Counted from the first letter of the stretch, positions 9,877-20,878 are shown. The stretch is 64,000 nucleotides of DNA from Corynebacterium sp. ACRPH (GCF_022347285.1 NZ_JAKRND010000004.1:62001-126000); one strand, 5' to 3'. Numbers and translations are program-made. Notes: generated by a model not told the origin, from the letters alone.

Positions 9877-10694
9877 GCTGTCACCTCCTCGACGAGTACT
9901 GGGTAGGGCCACAAATTTTTCTCCAAGCGGGGCGGAAGGGTGACCTTCCTCTCCCTCGGGTAACCGAGGGAGACTTCCACATGCGTTACATTGCCGAGCG
10001 AAAATTCTACCGGAATATGTAAATGGCCATAAATCACCGCGCGCGCTCGATAGCGCTCCGGCCACTCCTGAGTGTGTCGCGTACCCGACCACAGGCCGAT
10101 CTCCTGGTGCCGGACGTTAGCCATTGCCTCCCGCGCCAGCGGCCAGTGGTTCACCAGAATGGTCGGCCCTTCCACAGAGGCCAGCCTGCGCACCGAGTAG
10201 CGCAGCCGCTCCCGGCACCACAGAATCACGTCCTCATACGGCGCAATCGCCAGGTCGTCCATCAACACGATGCCTTTGTCGCGGGCTGCCGCCAGCGCTG
10301 CAGTGGGCGTCATAGAAGGGTCGCGCCACGAGTGATCGTAGAGGGTAAACAGCGGCACCACGGTGTGCCCCGCGAACATCGGGAAGGGATCCTCCGGGGT
10401 AAGCACACCGAGGCGCTGGGCGACCGCGATGACTGCGTCGTACTTCGCCCGACCGTGGGTGGTATCGCTGGTGCGGCTATAGAGCTCGTGGTTGCCGGGC
10501 GCGTAGATGACCTGTGCGAAGCGGCTTTGCAGCAGCCCCAGGGTGCGCTCGATGGTGGGCAGATCCTCTGCGATGTCCCCGGCGACGATGAGCCAGTCGC
10601 CCGCGTGAGCAGGCCGGACGTGTTCGCGGACCAGATCCAGGTTGCCGGGGGCGCGCACGTGCAGGTCGCTGACAGCCCATAGGGTTCGGGACAT
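9873..10694 (-). CDS. Calcineurin-like metallophosphoesterase
   Basis: Cytoplasmic dimetal phosphoesterase of unknown substrate. All core motifs are present in order: SDLHVR near residue 9, VAGDIAED near 38, APGNHELYS near 65, NHWPL and YGHLHIP toward the C-terminus. 273 residues. It is coupled through ATGA to the phosphopantetheinyl transferase gene; the same pairing (PptT with a metallophosphoesterase, PptH) is known in Mycobacterium, where PptH removes phosphopantetheine from carrier proteins. That makes a PptH-like antagonist role likely by context. An AAATTTTT tract lies at 9913-9920 near its 3' end. Confidence 0.88.
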   Translation of the reverse strand: MSRTLWAVSDLHVRAPGNLDLVREHVRPAHAGDWLIVAGDIAEDLPTIERTLGLLQSRFAQVIYAPGNHELYSRTSDTTHGRAKYDAVIAVAQRLGVLTPEDPFPMFAGHTVVPLFTLYDHSWRDPSMTPTAALAAARDKGIVLMDDLAIAPYEDVILWCRERLRYSVRRLASVEGPTILVNHWPLAREAMANVRHQEIGLWSGTRHTQEWPERYRARAVIYGHLHIPVEFSLGNVTHVEVSLGYPRERKVTLPPRLEKNLWPYPVLVEEVTA

Positions 10695-10744
10695 CGGGCG
10701 CTCCCCCTCTCGCGATCAGGTCACAACGGTTAACAAGTTTAACA

Positions 10745-12058
10745 CTAGCTAACCCACTGATCACCGGCGAAGCGCCAAGTCACGAAGGCCAGGCGGATCA
10801 AAATGAAGCTAAAGAGGCCCCACCAGATGCCGACCAATCCCCAGCCAAAGATCCAGGAAAGCCACACCAGCGGAATGAATCCGGCCAGCACAGAGACGAT
10901 GGTGGCGGTGCGCAGGAAGGCCGCATCCGCCGCCCCGAGCAGCACGCCATCCAGGGCGAAAACCACACCCCCGGCCAGCACCAGGAGCACCAACAGCCAC
11001 CACGGCCCGCCGATCGTGGCCAGCACGTCGGTATCCGTCGTGAAAATGCGCGGGATGGCGTGGGCGCCTACCGCCAGCCCGGCAGCCAGCACCAGGCTGG
11101 CACCGACGGAGAAGCGCAGCACGGAGACTCCGACCTTGCGTGCCGTCGCCGCCGACCCCGCGCCCAAGGCCGCCCCCACCAGCGCCTGGGCGGCGATGGC
11201 AACCGAATCCAGCACCAAAGTCAGGAAGTTCCACAGCTGCAGCAGCACCTGGTGGGCGGCCAGCGGGGCCGGACCCATGCGTCCGGCCACCATCGCCGCG
11301 GAAATGAAAGCCACCTGGAAGCTCAGGCTGCGTAGGATCAGGTCCCGCCCCATCACCAGCTGCGACTTAATCACCGGCCAGTTCGGAGCCAGAGACTTGC
11401 CGTCCCCTTCCGCGCGCCAGTACACGACCAGCGCCCCGAGGAAGCAGGCGGCGATGATGACCTCCCCCAGCACGTTGGCGTACGCCGAGCCCACCAACCC
11501 GTAGCGGTTGACCGCCAGCGGGACTATTGCCGCCATCGGAATCACCCCGGCCAGCGTGAACCACAGCGGCAGCTTCGTGTTGGACATTCCCCGCAGCCAG
11601 CCATTGCCCGCCATGGTACACAGCGCCGGGATGATCGACGCGCACGTCACCCGCATCCACTTCGTGGCCTCGGAGACGACGGCGGCGTCATTAGAAAAGA
11701 AGCCCATAATCGCCGGGGCGAAGGCGAAAACAACGCCAGCCAACAGCGCTCCGACGGCCAGGGCAACCCACGTCGCCTGCACGCCCTCGTAGATCGCGTT
11801 GGCACGGCGACCGGCACCATAGTGGCGAGCGGCGCGGGCGGTCGTGCCATAGGACAGGAACGTCAGCTGGGTGGTGACGGTGCCCAACACCGTCGCGCCC
11901 GCAGCCAGCGCCGCCAGGTCCGCAGCCCCCAGGCGGCCAACAACCGCCGTGTCCAGCAGCAGATACAGCGGCGTGGCCGCCAAAACAACGAGAGCCGGCC
12001 AGGCCAGCCCCAGGATAGTGCGGGCATCGGCCTGGCCGGTAGCGGATTGTGCAGTCAC
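10745..12058 (-). CDS. dinF: MATE-family efflux protein (DinF subfamily)
   Basis: Integral membrane protein with about 12 hydrophobic segments in two similar halves, a cation-coupled drug or metabolite exporter. N-terminal motifs ALVVLAATPLYLLLDTAVVGRLG and LAALAAGATVLGT are typical of DinF. 437 residues. The start is GTG at 12058, whose G is the last base of the rbfA TAG stop (TAGTG), so it is translationally coupled to rbfA, an arrangement also found in other Actinobacteria. No substrate can be inferred. Confidence 0.9.
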   Translation of the reverse strand: MTAQSATGQADARTILGLAWPALVVLAATPLYLLLDTAVVGRLGAADLAALAAGATVLGTVTTQLTFLSYGTTARAARHYGAGRRANAIYEGVQATWVALAVGALLAGVVFAFAPAIMGFFSNDAAVVSEATKWMRVTCASIIPALCTMAGNGWLRGMSNTKLPLWFTLAGVIPMAAIVPLAVNRYGLVGSAYANVLGEVIIAACFLGALVVYWRAEGDGKSLAPNWPVIKSQLVMGRDLILRSLSFQVAFISAAMVAGRMGPAPLAAHQVLLQLWNFLTLVLDSVAIAAQALVGAALGAGSAATARKVGVSVLRFSVGASLVLAAGLAVGAHAIPRIFTTDTDVLATIGGPWWLLVLLVLAGGVVFALDGVLLGAADAAFLRTATIVSVLAGFIPLVWLSWIFGWGLVGIWWGLFSFILIRLAFVTWRFAGDQWVS

Positions 12059-12483
12059 TACGGCTTGTACGGATCCTCATCGCCTGCCGGGCGGGCGCCC
12101 GCGGACTGCGCACGCAGAGCCTCGTCCTGGGCCTTCGCCCGGGCCAGCAGCTCCTCGAAGTGCGCGGAAGCCTCCGGAACCGTGTCCAAGCTAAAGCTCA
12201 AGGTTGGGGTGAAGCGCACGCTCAGCTGATCGCCAACGATCTTGCGCAACTGCCCCGTAGCCTTAGCCAGCGCTGCCTCCGCCGCATCCGTATCCGGCTC
12301 TGCGTCCACGGTCTTGCCGCGCACGGTGTAGAACACCGTCGCGTCGTGGAGGTCGCCGGTTACGCGCGCGTCCGTGATGGTCACGAACTCCAGGCGCGGG
12401 TCCTTGATCTGCCGCTCGATGGCCGTGGCAACAATCTGCTGAATGCGCTTAGCCATGCGCGCGGCACGCGCGTGATCAACCAT
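12058..12483 (-). CDS. rbfA: 30S ribosome-binding factor A
   Basis: Assembly factor for the 30S subunit, acting on the 16S 5' end at late maturation and in the cold. 141 residues with the KH-like core: [23 protein letters not shown] at the N-terminus and [21 protein letters not shown] in the middle. The ATG is preceded by AGAAGGAGAAG. It follows infB after 52 nt and overlaps dinF by one base, so it belongs to the nusA-infB-rbfA group. Confidence 0.96.
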   Translation of the reverse strand: MVDHARAARMAKRIQQIVATAIERQIKDPRLEFVTITDARVTGDLHDATVFYTVRGKTVDAEPDTDAAEAALAKATGQLRKIVGDQLSVRFTPTLSFSLDTVPEASAHFEELLARAKAQDEALRAQSAGARPAGDEDPYKP

Positions 12484-12535
12484 TAACTTCTCCTTCTAAA
12501 GACCTTGGACACTAGACAGCTTAGGTGCGCGACTG

Positions 12536-15232
12536 TTAGGTTCGCGGCACCTCGACCAGCTCGAATACCTCGATGATGTCGTCGACCTGGATGTCAGGGT
12601 ACGACAGCACCATACCGCACTCGTAACCTGCGGAGACCTCGGTGACGTCGTCCTTCTCGCGGCGCAGCGACTCGATAGTCGCCTTCTCCGCCACGACGTT
12701 GCCGTCGCGCACCAGACGCGCCTGGGCGTTGCGGCGGACCTTGCCGGTCTCCACCATGCAACCTGCAATGAGGCCGACGGAGGAAGCCTTGAAGATCTGG
12801 CGGATCTCCGCGGTACCGATCTCCTTCTCCTCGTAGATCGGCTTCAGCATGCCCTTCAGCGCTGCCTCTACCTCCTCGATCGCCTTGTAGATGATCGAGT
12901 AGTAGCGGATGTCCACGCCCTCGGCGTTCGCCACCTCGGTGGCCTTGCCTTCCGCGCGGACGTTAAAGCCGATGATCACCGCGTCGGAGGCGGCTGCCAA
13001 GTTGACGTTGGTCTCCGTCACCGCACCGACACCACGGTCGATGATGTTCAGATCCACTTCGTCGTCGACTTCGATCTTCAGCAGCGCGTCTTCCAGGGCC
13101 TCGACGGTACCGGCGTTGTCGCCCTTCAGGATCAGGTTCAGGGTGTTGGTTTCCTTCAACACCGCGTCCAGATCCTCCAGGGAAACGCGCTTGCGGCTGC
13201 GTGCAGCCAGCGCGTTGCGGCGACGGGCGTCACGGCGATCCGCGATCTGGCGCGCAGTGCGGTCCTCGTCGACAACCAGCAGGTTATCGCCAGCACCGGA
13301 CACGCTGGTCAGGCCCAGAACCTGGACCGGGCGGGACGGGCCGGCTTCCTTGACGTCGTTGCCGTGCTCGTCGATCATGCGGCGCACGCGGCCGTAGGCG
13401 TCGCCAACGACGATGGAGTCGCCGACGCGCAGGGTACCGCGCTGGACGATGATCGTGGCAACCGGGCCGCGGCCACGGTCGAGGTGCGCCTCAATAGCGA
13501 CACCCTGTGCGTCCATATCCGGGTTAGCCCGCAGATCCAGCGACGCATCGGCCGTCAGCAGGACGGACTCCAGCAGCTGGTCGATGTTGGTGCCCTGCTT
13601 AGCGGAGATGTCCACGAACATCGTGTCGCCGCCGTACTCCTCCGGAATGAGGCCGTACTCGGTCAGCTGGCCACGGATCTTGTCCGGCTGGGCGCCGTCC
13701 TTATCGATCTTGTTCACCGCGACCACGACCGGAATGTCGGCGGCCTTGGCGTGGTTGATCGCCTCCACGGTCTGCGGCATCACGCCGTCGTCCGCGGCGA
13801 CCACCAGGATCGCAATATCGGTGGACTTTGCACCGCGAGCACGCATGGCGGTGAATGCCTCGTGACCCGGGGTATCCAGGAAGGTGACCAGGCGGTCCTC
13901 GCCCTCCATATTCACGGAAACCTGGTAGGCACCGATGTGTTGGGTGATGCCGCCGGCCTCGCCGGAACCGACGTTGGCCTTACGGATCGTATCCAGCAGG
14001 CGGGTCTTACCGTGGTCAACGTGACCCATGACGGTAACCACCGGCGGGCGCTGGGCCAGGTCTTCGTCCTCGCCCTCGTCCTCACCAAACTGCAGGTCGA
14101 AGGATTCCAGCAGCTCGCGGTCCTCGTCCTCGGGGGAGACGACCTCGACCTTGTAATCCATTTCCTCGCCGAGCAGCATCAGGGTTTCGTCGGAGACCGA
14201 CTGAGTAGCGGTCACCATCTCGCCCAGGTTGAACAGTGCCTGAACCAGTGCTGCCGCATCCGCCTGGATCTTCTCTGCGAAGTCCATCAGGGAGGCACCA
14301 CGAGCGAGGCGAATCTTCGCGCCCTTGCCGTTAGGCAGCTTCACGCCGCCAACGACGCTCGGCGCCTGCATTGCCTCGTACTCGTTGCGCTTCTGACGCT
14401 TCGACTTGCGCCCCTTACGCGGTGCGCCACCCGGACGGCCGAATGCACCTGCGGTGCCGCCACGACGCCCACCGCGTCCACCGCGCGGGCCTCCCGGGCC
14501 ACCTGGACCGCCGGGGCCACCGTGACGTCCACCGCGACCACGGCCGCCGCCGAAGTTGTCGGACTTCGACGGCATCTGGGCTGGGTTCGGGTGGCTCGGC
14601 ATCATTGCCGGCGACGGACGGCGGCCGCCGCCCTGCTTAGCGCCTGGCTTCGGACCGGACTTCTTGGCTCCACCCGGGCGGCTACCCGGACGCGGCATGT
14701 CGCCCGGGCCTGCCTGGCCACCGCGCGGACGCGGTGCTGGGCGCTCGGCCGGAGTGCCAGAGGAAAACGGGTTGTTAGCCACACGCGGGGCGCGACCGCC
14801 CGGCTTGGGCCCTGGCTTGGCACCACCCGGCTTCGGGCCCGGCTTGGCACCGGGCTTCGGAGCTGGCTTCTCGCCTGGCTTCACAGTGGAGGTAGGACGG
14901 GTGCCAGCGCCCGCGACCGGGTTGGTGTTCTTCACTGGCTGCGGCCCCGGCTTGGGTCCGGGCTTCGGCCCCGGCTTCGCGGCAGCCTTCGGTGCTGCCT
15001 TAGCGGCAGGCTTCGACCCCGGCGTTGCTGCGGGCTTGGGGGTAGCTGCACCTTCCTTGGTGGTCTCTTCACCCACCCCGTAGTGCTTCTTCATCTTCTT
15101 CACGACGGGCGGCTGCACCGTCGAAGAAGCGGTCTTAACGAACTCGCCTTGTTCCTTCAGGGTGGCGAGCAACTCCTTGCTCGTCACTCCGAGTTGCTTG
15201 GCCAACTCGTGTACGCGTAGCTTTCCGGCCAC
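12536..15232 (-). CDS. infB: Translation initiation factor IF-2
   Basis: GTPase that brings fMet-tRNA to the 30S subunit. 898 residues. The N-terminal IF2_N module ([13 protein letters not shown]) is followed by about 280 residues rich in Pro, Gly, Lys and Arg, including a [11 protein letters not shown] / [11 protein letters not shown] tract near residues 228-260. The GTPase domain starts with GHVDHGKT near residue 401, then DTPGHEAF and NKIDK, and the fMet-tRNA-binding domains follow. The start is GTG with AAGGAGAGTA upstream. The 140-nt gap to ylxR holds a small hairpin (TGCAGG...CCTGCA near 15275-15290) and otherwise nothing clear. Confidence 0.98.
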   Translation of the reverse strand: MAGKLRVHELAKQLGVTSKELLATLKEQGEFVKTASSTVQPPVVKKMKKHYGVGEETTKEGAATPKPAATPGSKPAAKAAPKAAAKPGPKPGPKPGPQPVKNTNPVAGAGTRPTSTVKPGEKPAPKPGAKPGPKPGGAKPGPKPGGRAPRVANNPFSSGTPAERPAPRPRGGQAGPGDMPRPGSRPGGAKKSGPKPGAKQGGGRRPSPAMMPSHPNPAQMPSKSDNFGGGRGRGGRHGGPGGPGGPGGPRGGRGGRRGGTAGAFGRPGGAPRKGRKSKRQKRNEYEAMQAPSVVGGVKLPNGKGAKIRLARGASLMDFAEKIQADAAALVQALFNLGEMVTATQSVSDETLMLLGEEMDYKVEVVSPEDEDRELLESFDLQFGEDEGEDEDLAQRPPVVTVMGHVDHGKTRLLDTIRKANVGSGEAGGITQHIGAYQVSVNMEGEDRLVTFLDTPGHEAFTAMRARGAKSTDIAILVVAADDGVMPQTVEAINHAKAADIPVVVAVNKIDKDGAQPDKIRGQLTEYGLIPEEYGGDTMFVDISAKQGTNIDQLLESVLLTADASLDLRANPDMDAQGVAIEAHLDRGRGPVATIIVQRGTLRVGDSIVVGDAYGRVRRMIDEHGNDVKEAGPSRPVQVLGLTSVSGAGDNLLVVDEDRTARQIADRRDARRRNALAARSRKRVSLEDLDAVLKETNTLNLILKGDNAGTVEALEDALLKIEVDDEVDLNIIDRGVGAVTETNVNLAAASDAVIIGFNVRAEGKATEVANAEGVDIRYYSIIYKAIEEVEAALKGMLKPIYEEKEIGTAEIRQIFKASSVGLIAGCMVETGKVRRNAQARLVRDGNVVAEKATIESLRREKDDVTEVSAGYECGMVLSYPDIQVDDIIEVFELVEVPRT

Positions 15233-15372
15233 TACTCTCCTTCATGTTTGCGGAGCCGTAGTGCGCTCTAGCGTGCAGGTGCGCCTGCAGCCGGGCTACT
15301 TACGACTCCCGTACTTGTAGATACTCATCGCTGATGCTGCTTCATCGCGTGCTCATCAGGGTTGGTTGTTCT

Positions 15373-15723
15373 TCATGTCGACGTAACTTCCTCGTCTTTA
15401 CTTGTCACTGTCACTGGCAGTGTGACGATGTATTCACGTACAGGGTCTGCATCCACGTTGGCGGATACCCTCAGCGCACGGCCAAAGGCCCTGCGCTTCA
15501 CGGCGATCTCCCATGCCTCCACTGTGGGGGTGATCCATGCGCCACGCCCGGGAAGTTTCCGACCCGGATCGGGGACAACCTGGAGTTCACCCTCGCCCTC
15601 GCCAACTTCCGCGCTTTCCTGCACAACGCAACGCAACAGCTGATCTATTCCCATCACCTGCTTCGTCGCAATGCACGTCCGTAACGGAAGGTGCTTGCTC
15701 GTGGGACACTTACGGGATACCAC
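15373..15723 (-). CDS. ylxR: YlxR family (DUF448) RNA-binding protein
   Basis: Small basic protein found between nusA and infB in most Gram-positive bacteria; reported to affect RNase P or transcription, exact role unsettled. 116 residues. The family pattern is visible: LPLRTCIATK near the N-terminus, then VVPDPGRKLPGRGAWI and AVKRRAFGRAL. The start codon is GTG at 15723; TACACT on the minus strand (15735-15730) lies 6 nt before it, which suggests a leaderless transcript of its own in addition to readthrough from nusA, whose stop is 33 nt upstream. Confidence 0.9.
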   Translation of the reverse strand: MVSRKCPTSKHLPLRTCIATKQVMGIDQLLRCVVQESAEVGEGEGELQVVPDPGRKLPGRGAWITPTVEAWEIAVKRRAFGRALRVSANVDADPVREYIVTLPVTVTSKDEEVTST

Positions 15724-15756
15724 TTGTCCAGTGTATCGCGCCGGCCCCCGAAACAG

Positions 15757-16770
15757 TTAACTGGGCGTGTCCTCCGCCGCGGCGTCCGTCTCCGAGCGAA
15801 TGTCGATCTTCCACCCGGTCAGGCGCGCGGCGAGTCGGGCATTTTGCCCTTCGCGGCCGATGGCGAGGCTCAGCTGATAGTCCGGCACGACGGCACGGGC
15901 AATCTGCATCTCCGGGTCCGTGACCTTCACGCTGACGACCTTCGACGGCGACAGTGCATTGCCTACAAACGTCGCCGGATCGTCGGAGTAGTCGATGATG
16001 TCGATCTTCTCCCCGCCCAACTCCTGCATGATGTTGGACACTCGCTGGCCGCGCGGCCCAATGCAGGCTCCCTTGGCGTTCAGCCCCTTGACGGTCGAGC
16101 GCACGGCAATCTTGGTGCGGTGTCCGGCTTCGCGCGCCACGGAGACGATTTCGACAGAACCATCGGCGACCTCCGGAACCTCCAGGGCGAACAGTCCCTT
16201 AACTAGCTCCGGGTGCGTGCGGGAGAGGTTGATCTGCACCATACGGTTGGCGTTATTGATCACGTCCGTAACGAAGGCCTTCACACGCATACCGTGTTCC
16301 AGCTCTTCGCCGGGGATGTGCTCGGCGGGCAAGATCTGCCCATCCTGGCCGTTCGCCTCGGTGCCCAGGTGCACGATGGTCACACCGCGCTCGTTGGCGC
16401 GGGCATCGGCGGAAACCACGCCGGAGACCACGCGGTAGCGCAGCTCGGCGTACTCGTCGTAGCGGTTCTGCACCCGGGCGGAGTTGATGCGGTAGCGGAT
16501 GGCTTCGCGCACGGCCAGCGCACCATCGCGTCCAAAATTTTTTGGAGTATCGTCGATGCGCCCGGTGACGTTACCCTCTTCGTCCTTTTCCACCTGGTAG
16601 ATGGTCACTTCACCGCTGATCGGGTCGATATCCACATCGACCGGTCCGGTGAACTGGCTGTTCGCCCGGTACGCCTCGCGCAGCCCCCGCTTAACCCCCT
16701 CCAGCAGGTCGTCGAAATCCACCGACTCCTGCTTTTCGACTGCACGCAGTGCGGCCATATCGATATTCAC
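15757..16770 (-). CDS. nusA: Transcription termination/antitermination protein NusA
   Basis: RNA polymerase-associated elongation factor. 337 residues: N-terminal RNAP-binding domain, S1 domain, then two KH domains (ACIGPRGQRVSNIM and LAIGREGQNARLAARL near the C-terminus). The acidic C-terminal repeats of the E. coli protein are absent, which is normal in Actinobacteria. The stop of rimP is 9 nt upstream, so the pair is cotranscribed. An A4T6 tract (16534-16543) lies in the coding sequence where the protein reads PKNFGR. Confidence 0.97.
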   Translation of the reverse strand: MNIDMAALRAVEKQESVDFDDLLEGVKRGLREAYRANSQFTGPVDVDIDPISGEVTIYQVEKDEEGNVTGRIDDTPKNFGRDGALAVREAIRYRINSARVQNRYDEYAELRYRVVSGVVSADARANERGVTIVHLGTEANGQDGQILPAEHIPGEELEHGMRVKAFVTDVINNANRMVQINLSRTHPELVKGLFALEVPEVADGSVEIVSVAREAGHRTKIAVRSTVKGLNAKGACIGPRGQRVSNIMQELGGEKIDIIDYSDDPATFVGNALSPSKVVSVKVTDPEMQIARAVVPDYQLSLAIGREGQNARLAARLTGWKIDIRSETDAAAEDTPS

Positions 16771-16779
16771 TTGTTACTC

Positions 16780-17349
16780 CTAGTTTTCCGCGGGACTATC
16801 CTGCTGATCTTCTGCACCGGGCAACCCGTAGGCGTCAATAGCCAATCCGACAAGATCGGCCTCGGCGGCGGGTGCCTGTGAGAATTCCACTTCTACCACC
16901 GCACCAGCTACATCTCCGAATCGCACGCGACGCACGCTGGGCTGTTTCTTGCCCGGTGTGATCAAAACAACATCGTCGCCGTCTACTTGCGCGATGCGCT
17001 CCACCCCGTCGGCCAGTCGCACGAGGCGCCCGATGTTGCGCACCCAGTGGCGTTGCTCAACAAGAGGGAAATCGACGCCAGGAGTCGTCAACTCCAGGGT
17101 GTATCCGGCTCCGAAGCTCATCTCCCCCGCTGCCTCGGCGTCATCCAAGTGCTTCGATACCTCGCGGCTCAGTTCTTCCAACTGATCCAGGTCCGGGCGC
17201 TCGGCACGGGGGTCGGCGGTATCCACTGCGATCCGAATGGCGGACTTCGCCCCTGCCTTCGTGATCTTGATGACCTCGATCACTAGTCCGAACTCTTTTA
17301 CCAATCCGCGCAGCGAGTCTTCGAGCTGCTCCTTGTTTGGAAATGCCAT
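16780..17349 (-). CDS. rimP: Ribosome maturation factor RimP
   Basis: 30S assembly factor. 189 residues with the family core: TRAGAKSA-like N-domain segment, [17 protein letters not shown], and [24 protein letters not shown] in the middle. Two ATGs are available; I chose 17349 ([10 protein letters not shown]) because TAGACT at 17363-17358 lies 8 nt upstream, but only 2 nt before the other one at 17355. It opens the rimP-nusA operon and is divergent from the Tat/lipoprotein gene. Confidence 0.95.
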   Translation of the reverse strand: MAFPNKEQLEDSLRGLVKEFGLVIEVIKITKAGAKSAIRIAVDTADPRAERPDLDQLEELSREVSKHLDDAEAAGEMSFGAGYTLELTTPGVDFPLVEQRHWVRNIGRLVRLADGVERIAQVDGDDVVLITPGKKQPSVRRVRFGDVAGAVVEVEFSQAPAAEADLVGLAIDAYGLPGAEDQQDSPAEN

Positions 17350-17357
17350 GACCATGC

Positions 17358-17395
17358 AGTCTAGCAGCAGCTGGCTTCTAGTAGACTCCTAGTCT
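17358..17395. promoter_or_regulatory. Back-to-back -10 elements, rimP / DUF4439
   Basis: TAGACT on the minus strand (17363-17358) serves rimP, and TAGTCT on the plus strand (17390-17395) lies 8 nt before the ATG at 17404. The region also holds a second plus-strand TAGACT at 17382-17387. No Shine-Dalgarno is evident on either side. Confidence 0.5.
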
Positions 17396-17403
17396 TGATG
17401 AAT

Positions 17404-18327
17404 ATGACCAGCTCTCGCCCCCTCCTTACCCGCCGTCGCTTCCTGGGAGTCGGCACGCTTCTCGGCGCCGGTCTGGCGATATCCGCCTGCGAGTTCGGCG
17501 AGGAGCCCCAAGCAAACGAACAGCTCATCGAGCTCGCCACGGCGCTGCGCAGCACCCAGAAAAATTTTGAGGCCAAGCGGGCGAAGAAATGGTCCGAGTT
17601 CCTCGGCAAGCAATACGACCTGGTCACGGAGGAAGCCCTGCGCCAGTGCGGCACCGATAGCGAGGGCAACGCGCCCCAGGGCTGTGAAGAAAAAGTTTCC
17701 GAGACCAAGAATGCGCCCAGGAAGGCTGTGTCCCTAGACAAGTCCTACACTCGCGCCCTCACGGGCGAGCTGGGCTCCCAGGCCTCCCTCATCGCCGGAC
17801 TTTTCGCCGCCTACAAGGCCGCCGGCGACAACGAACGCCCCGACCACCCCGCCGAGGTCAACGCGGAGGTCGTCGAGGGCTTTTCTAACCCGGATGTCGA
17901 TGTGGCAGCGGAGCTCCGTACTTTGTTGACGCTGACTTACGGCGCGATCTACGCCTCGGGCGTCGCACTGGCCAAGAGCTCAGAGGACAAGACCCGTTCG
18001 CGGATCCAATCCTTAGCCGATCAGCTGCGCGTGCTACGCGACCTCACGAATGACATCTTGGAGGAGCTGGGTTCGGAGGTTCCCTCCCCCGAGGCCGGAT
18101 ACACGCAAAACGAAGCCGACGAGAAGTCGGATGCTGTGGAGTACTTCCACCCCACTGTGCAGCCCATCACCACTCAGCTTCGTCGCATCACGGAGTTGGC
18201 CACCAACGAGCAGGCTGTAACCTACGCCGCCGAATGGGTAAAGGCCAACGCCTGGGGCGAAGCCGCCCTAGAGCGGCTCCAGGGCAAGGATCCTAAGGAC
18301 GTGCCTCTCCGCGGAGAGCCCGCTTAG
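17404..18327 (+). CDS. Tat-exported lipoprotein with ferritin-like DUF4439 domain
   Basis: Secreted, membrane-anchored protein of unknown function. The N-terminus carries a twin-arginine motif (TRRRFLG) followed by a hydrophobic stretch and a lipobox ending ISAC, so the mature protein probably starts at that Cys near residue 29. The rest is helical and Ala/Glu-rich, consistent with the DUF4439 ferritin-like bundle encoded beside rimP and proS in mycobacteria. TTG at 17395, ATG at 17398 and ATG at 17404 are in frame; the last is preferred for its spacing to TAGTCT. The 3' end overlaps proS by 35 nt on the opposite strand. An A5T4 tract sits at 17560-17568. Confidence 0.8.
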   Translation: MTSSRPLLTRRRFLGVGTLLGAGLAISACEFGEEPQANEQLIELATALRSTQKNFEAKRAKKWSEFLGKQYDLVTEEALRQCGTDSEGNAPQGCEEKVSETKNAPRKAVSLDKSYTRALTGELGSQASLIAGLFAAYKAAGDNERPDHPAEVNAEVVEGFSNPDVDVAAELRTLLTLTYGAIYASGVALAKSSEDKTRSRIQSLADQLRVLRDLTNDILEELGSEVPSPEAGYTQNEADEKSDAVEYFHPTVQPITTQLRRITELATNEQAVTYAAEWVKANAWGEAALERLQGKDPKDVPLRGEPA

Positions 18328-20083
18328 CCTCCGGCAGCGCATTCGCGTAGTCGACCTCGTAGGTCTCGCCGGTCAGGCGGTTGCGCAGTTCCACCTTGCC
18401 GTCGGCGAACCCACGGCCAACCACGACCACCAGGGGCATGCCCAGCAGTTCAGAGTCCTTGAACTTCACGCCCGGGGAGACCTTCGGGCGGTCGTCGAAG
18501 AGGACCTCCAGGCCGTCGTTGGACAGCGTCTCCACCAGTTCCGCTGCTGCCTCGCCCGCGGCGGCGTCCTTGTTGGCGATCACCACATGCACGTCGAAGG
18601 GAGCAACGGACGCGGGCCAGCGCAGCCCAGAATCGTCCAACATCTGCTCGGCGATCACGGCCACCAGGCGGGAAACGCCCACGCCGTAGGAGCCCATCGT
18701 CGGCACGGAGCGCTTACCGGACTCGTCCAGGATCTTCACGTCGAAGGCCTCGGTGTACTTGCGACCCAGCTGGAAGATGTGGCCGATCTCGATGCCACGG
18801 GCCAGCGTCAGGGTGCCCTTGCCGTCCGGGGACGGGTCGCCCTCCAAGACCTCGGCGGCCTCCACGAACCCGTCCGGGGTGAAGTCGCGGCCTGCAACCA
18901 GGCCCACGACGTGGCGGTTCTTCGCGTCCGCACCGGTGATCCAGGAGGTGCCCTCCACCACACGCGGGTCGGCCAGAACGCGCACGCCGTTTGCTGCCAG
19001 TCCCTTCGGCCCCACGTAGCCCTTAACCAGGAAGGGGTGCTTCTTGAAGTCCGCCTCTTCGGCCAGCTCCACCTGCGCGGGCTCCATGGCCGCCTCGAGC
19101 CGCTTCACGTCCACCTCGCGGTTGCCCGGAACCAGCACGCCAGCCAGGGACTCGCCGCGCGGCTTGCCCTCCTCGTCCAGCGTCGGGTCGTTGACCTTGA
19201 TCACGATGCACTTCAGCGTGTCCGCTGCCTCCACGGCACGACCGTCGATGGTGATGCCTTCGCTGTTGGCCCAGTCCACCAGCGCCTCGATGGTCTCGCT
19301 GTCCGGGGTCTCGTACTCCTTGGCCTCCGGCTGGCCCTCGATCGGCTGGGCCGGCGGGACCTGCGTCACTACCGCCTCGACGTTCGCGGCGTAGTCGCTC
19401 TCGGTGGAGCGCACGAACGTGTCCTCGCCGGTGTCGGCTACGGCAAGGAACTCCTCGGATGCCGAGCCGCCCATAGCGCCGGAGGTCGCAGAGCAGATCG
19501 CGTACTTGATGCCCAGGCGATCAAAGATGTTCTGATAGGCCTTGCGGTGCAGCTGGTAGGACTCCTCCAGCCCCTCATCGTCCATGTTGAAGGAGTAGGA
19601 ATCCTTCATGATGAATTCGCGGCCGCGCAGGATGCCAGCGCGCGGGCGCTCCTCGTCGCGGTACTTCGTCTGCACCTGGTACAGGATCACAGGGAAGTCC
19701 TTGTAGGAGTTGTACTCGGACTTCACGACTGAGGTGAACATCTCCTCGTGGGTCGGTCCCAGCAGGTAGTCCGCGTCCTTGCGGTCCTTCAGGCGGAACA
19801 GCGCGTCACCGTATTCGACCCAGCGGCCGGTCGTCTCATAGGGCTCGCGCGGCAGCAGCGCGGGGAAGGAAATCTCCTGCGCGCCGATGGCGTTCATCTC
19901 CTCGCGCACGACCTTTTCGACGTTGCGCAGCACCCGCAGGCCAAGCGGCAGCCACGAGTACACGCCGGGGGCAACGCGGCGGATGTATCCCGCGCGTACC
20001 AGCAGCTTGTGGCTGGGCACCTCTGCGTCTGCGGGGTCGTCACGCAGGGTGCGCAAGAATAGTTGTGACATCCGAGTAATCAT
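18293..20083 (-). CDS. proS: Prolyl-tRNA synthetase
   Basis: Charges tRNA-Pro. 596 residues, the long bacterial type with an editing (INS) domain between motifs 2 and 3. Class II motifs are visible: [20 protein letters not shown], then [18 protein letters not shown] (motif 2, Arg in RDE) and the C-terminal catalytic [10 protein letters not shown] (motif 3) followed by the anticodon-binding domain. The ATG at 20083 is 8 nt downstream of TAAAGT (20097-20092), so a leaderless mRNA is likely. It is convergent and overlapping with the DUF4439 gene and divergent from yaaA. Confidence 0.97.
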   Translation of the reverse strand: MITRMSQLFLRTLRDDPADAEVPSHKLLVRAGYIRRVAPGVYSWLPLGLRVLRNVEKVVREEMNAIGAQEISFPALLPREPYETTGRWVEYGDALFRLKDRKDADYLLGPTHEEMFTSVVKSEYNSYKDFPVILYQVQTKYRDEERPRAGILRGREFIMKDSYSFNMDDEGLEESYQLHRKAYQNIFDRLGIKYAICSATSGAMGGSASEEFLAVADTGEDTFVRSTESDYAANVEAVVTQVPPAQPIEGQPEAKEYETPDSETIEALVDWANSEGITIDGRAVEAADTLKCIVIKVNDPTLDEEGKPRGESLAGVLVPGNREVDVKRLEAAMEPAQVELAEEADFKKHPFLVKGYVGPKGLAANGVRVLADPRVVEGTSWITGADAKNRHVVGLVAGRDFTPDGFVEAAEVLEGDPSPDGKGTLTLARGIEIGHIFQLGRKYTEAFDVKILDESGKRSVPTMGSYGVGVSRLVAVIAEQMLDDSGLRWPASVAPFDVHVVIANKDAAAGEAAAELVETLSNDGLEVLFDDRPKVSPGVKFKDSELLGMPLVVVVGRGFADGKVELRNRLTGETYEVDYANALPEAKRALRGEARP

Positions 20084-20091
20084 GAGTCATG

Positions 20092-20146
20092 ACTTTACCT
20101 TTTCGCCCTTTGACTTGTGTCGTTTGGTAGGGGTTTTAGCTAGTCT
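20092..20146. promoter_or_regulatory. Divergent -10 elements, proS / yaaA
   Basis: TAAAGT (minus, 20097-20092) is 8 nt before the proS ATG and TAGTCT (plus, 20141-20146) is exactly 6 nt before the yaaA ATG at 20153. The pattern matches the other leaderless-type starts in this window. Confidence 0.5.
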
Positions 20147-20152
20147 GTGGGA

Positions 20153-20878
20153 ATGCTGATCGTGCTTCCCCCGTCCGAAACCAAGGCTCCCGGTGGCTCG
20201 CTGCCCGCCGGGGAACCGTTGCACTTCCCGGAACTCGACCCGATCCGCGAGGAGATCACCCGCGATCTGGTCGCCCTGTGCACCGAAGATCCGGAGGCCG
20301 CCATGCAGGTTCTGGGCCTTTCCGAGAAACTACGCGGCGAGGTCGAAGCCAACCAGGTGCTGCGCACCGCCCCGACGATGCCGGCCCTACGCCGATATAC
20401 GGGCGTGCTCTACGATGCGCTCGATGTGTCTTCTCTTTCTGACGCCACCACGTCTCACCTAGCCATCGGTTCAGCACTGTATGGCCTGGTCATGGGCGGA
20501 GATCCGATCCCCCACTACCGGCTTTCAGGCGGCACTAAGCTCACCCCCGGCACCACCATGAAGAAGCGCTGGGGTTCCGCCATCACCGAGGCGCTGCAGC
20601 GCGCAGAGCAGGAGCACGGCTTGGTGGTGGACTTGCGTTCCGGAGCCTACCAGCAGCTCGGCAAGCTCAAGACTACGGTGACTGTGCGGGTGGAATCCGT
20701 GCAACCCGATGGCAGTCGAAAGGTCGTCAGCCACTTCAACAAGCACTACAAGGGCCTACTCGCCCGCGCACTGGCGCTGGATCCCAGCGGCGCCACTGCC
20801 ACCGACGTTGCCGATATCGCCCGCGCGGCCGGCTTCACCGTGGAGCAGAACTCCACGGAGCTCACCCTCGTCGTCTAG
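20153..20878 (+). CDS. yaaA: YaaA family peroxide-stress protein (DUF328)
   Basis: In E. coli YaaA limits intracellular iron and oxidative DNA damage under peroxide and binds DNA; here the role is inferred from family. 241 residues beginning MLIVLPPSETK, the invariant N-terminus of the family, with LYDALD, YRLSGGTKLTPG and ADLSGAYQQL-like segments (VVDLRSGAY). A GTG two codons upstream is in frame, but ATG at 20153 starts the conserved block and lies at the predicted transcription start. Its TAG shares bases with the stop of the convergent cobA (CTAG at 20875-20878). Confidence 0.9.
   Translation: MLIVLPPSETKAPGGSLPAGEPLHFPELDPIREEITRDLVALCTEDPEAAMQVLGLSEKLRGEVEANQVLRTAPTMPALRRYTGVLYDALDVSSLSDATTSHLAIGSALYGLVMGGDPIPHYRLSGGTKLTPGTTMKKRWGSAITEALQRAEQEHGLVVDLRSGAYQQLGKLKTTVTVRVESVQPDGSRKVVSHFNKHYKGLLARALALDPSGATATDVADIARAAGFTVEQNSTELTLVV

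Noticed and set aside
13364-15220. 618-codon open frame opposite infB
   Set aside because: Shadow of infB; rich in Gly, Arg, Leu and His repeats mirrored from the IF2 low-complexity region.
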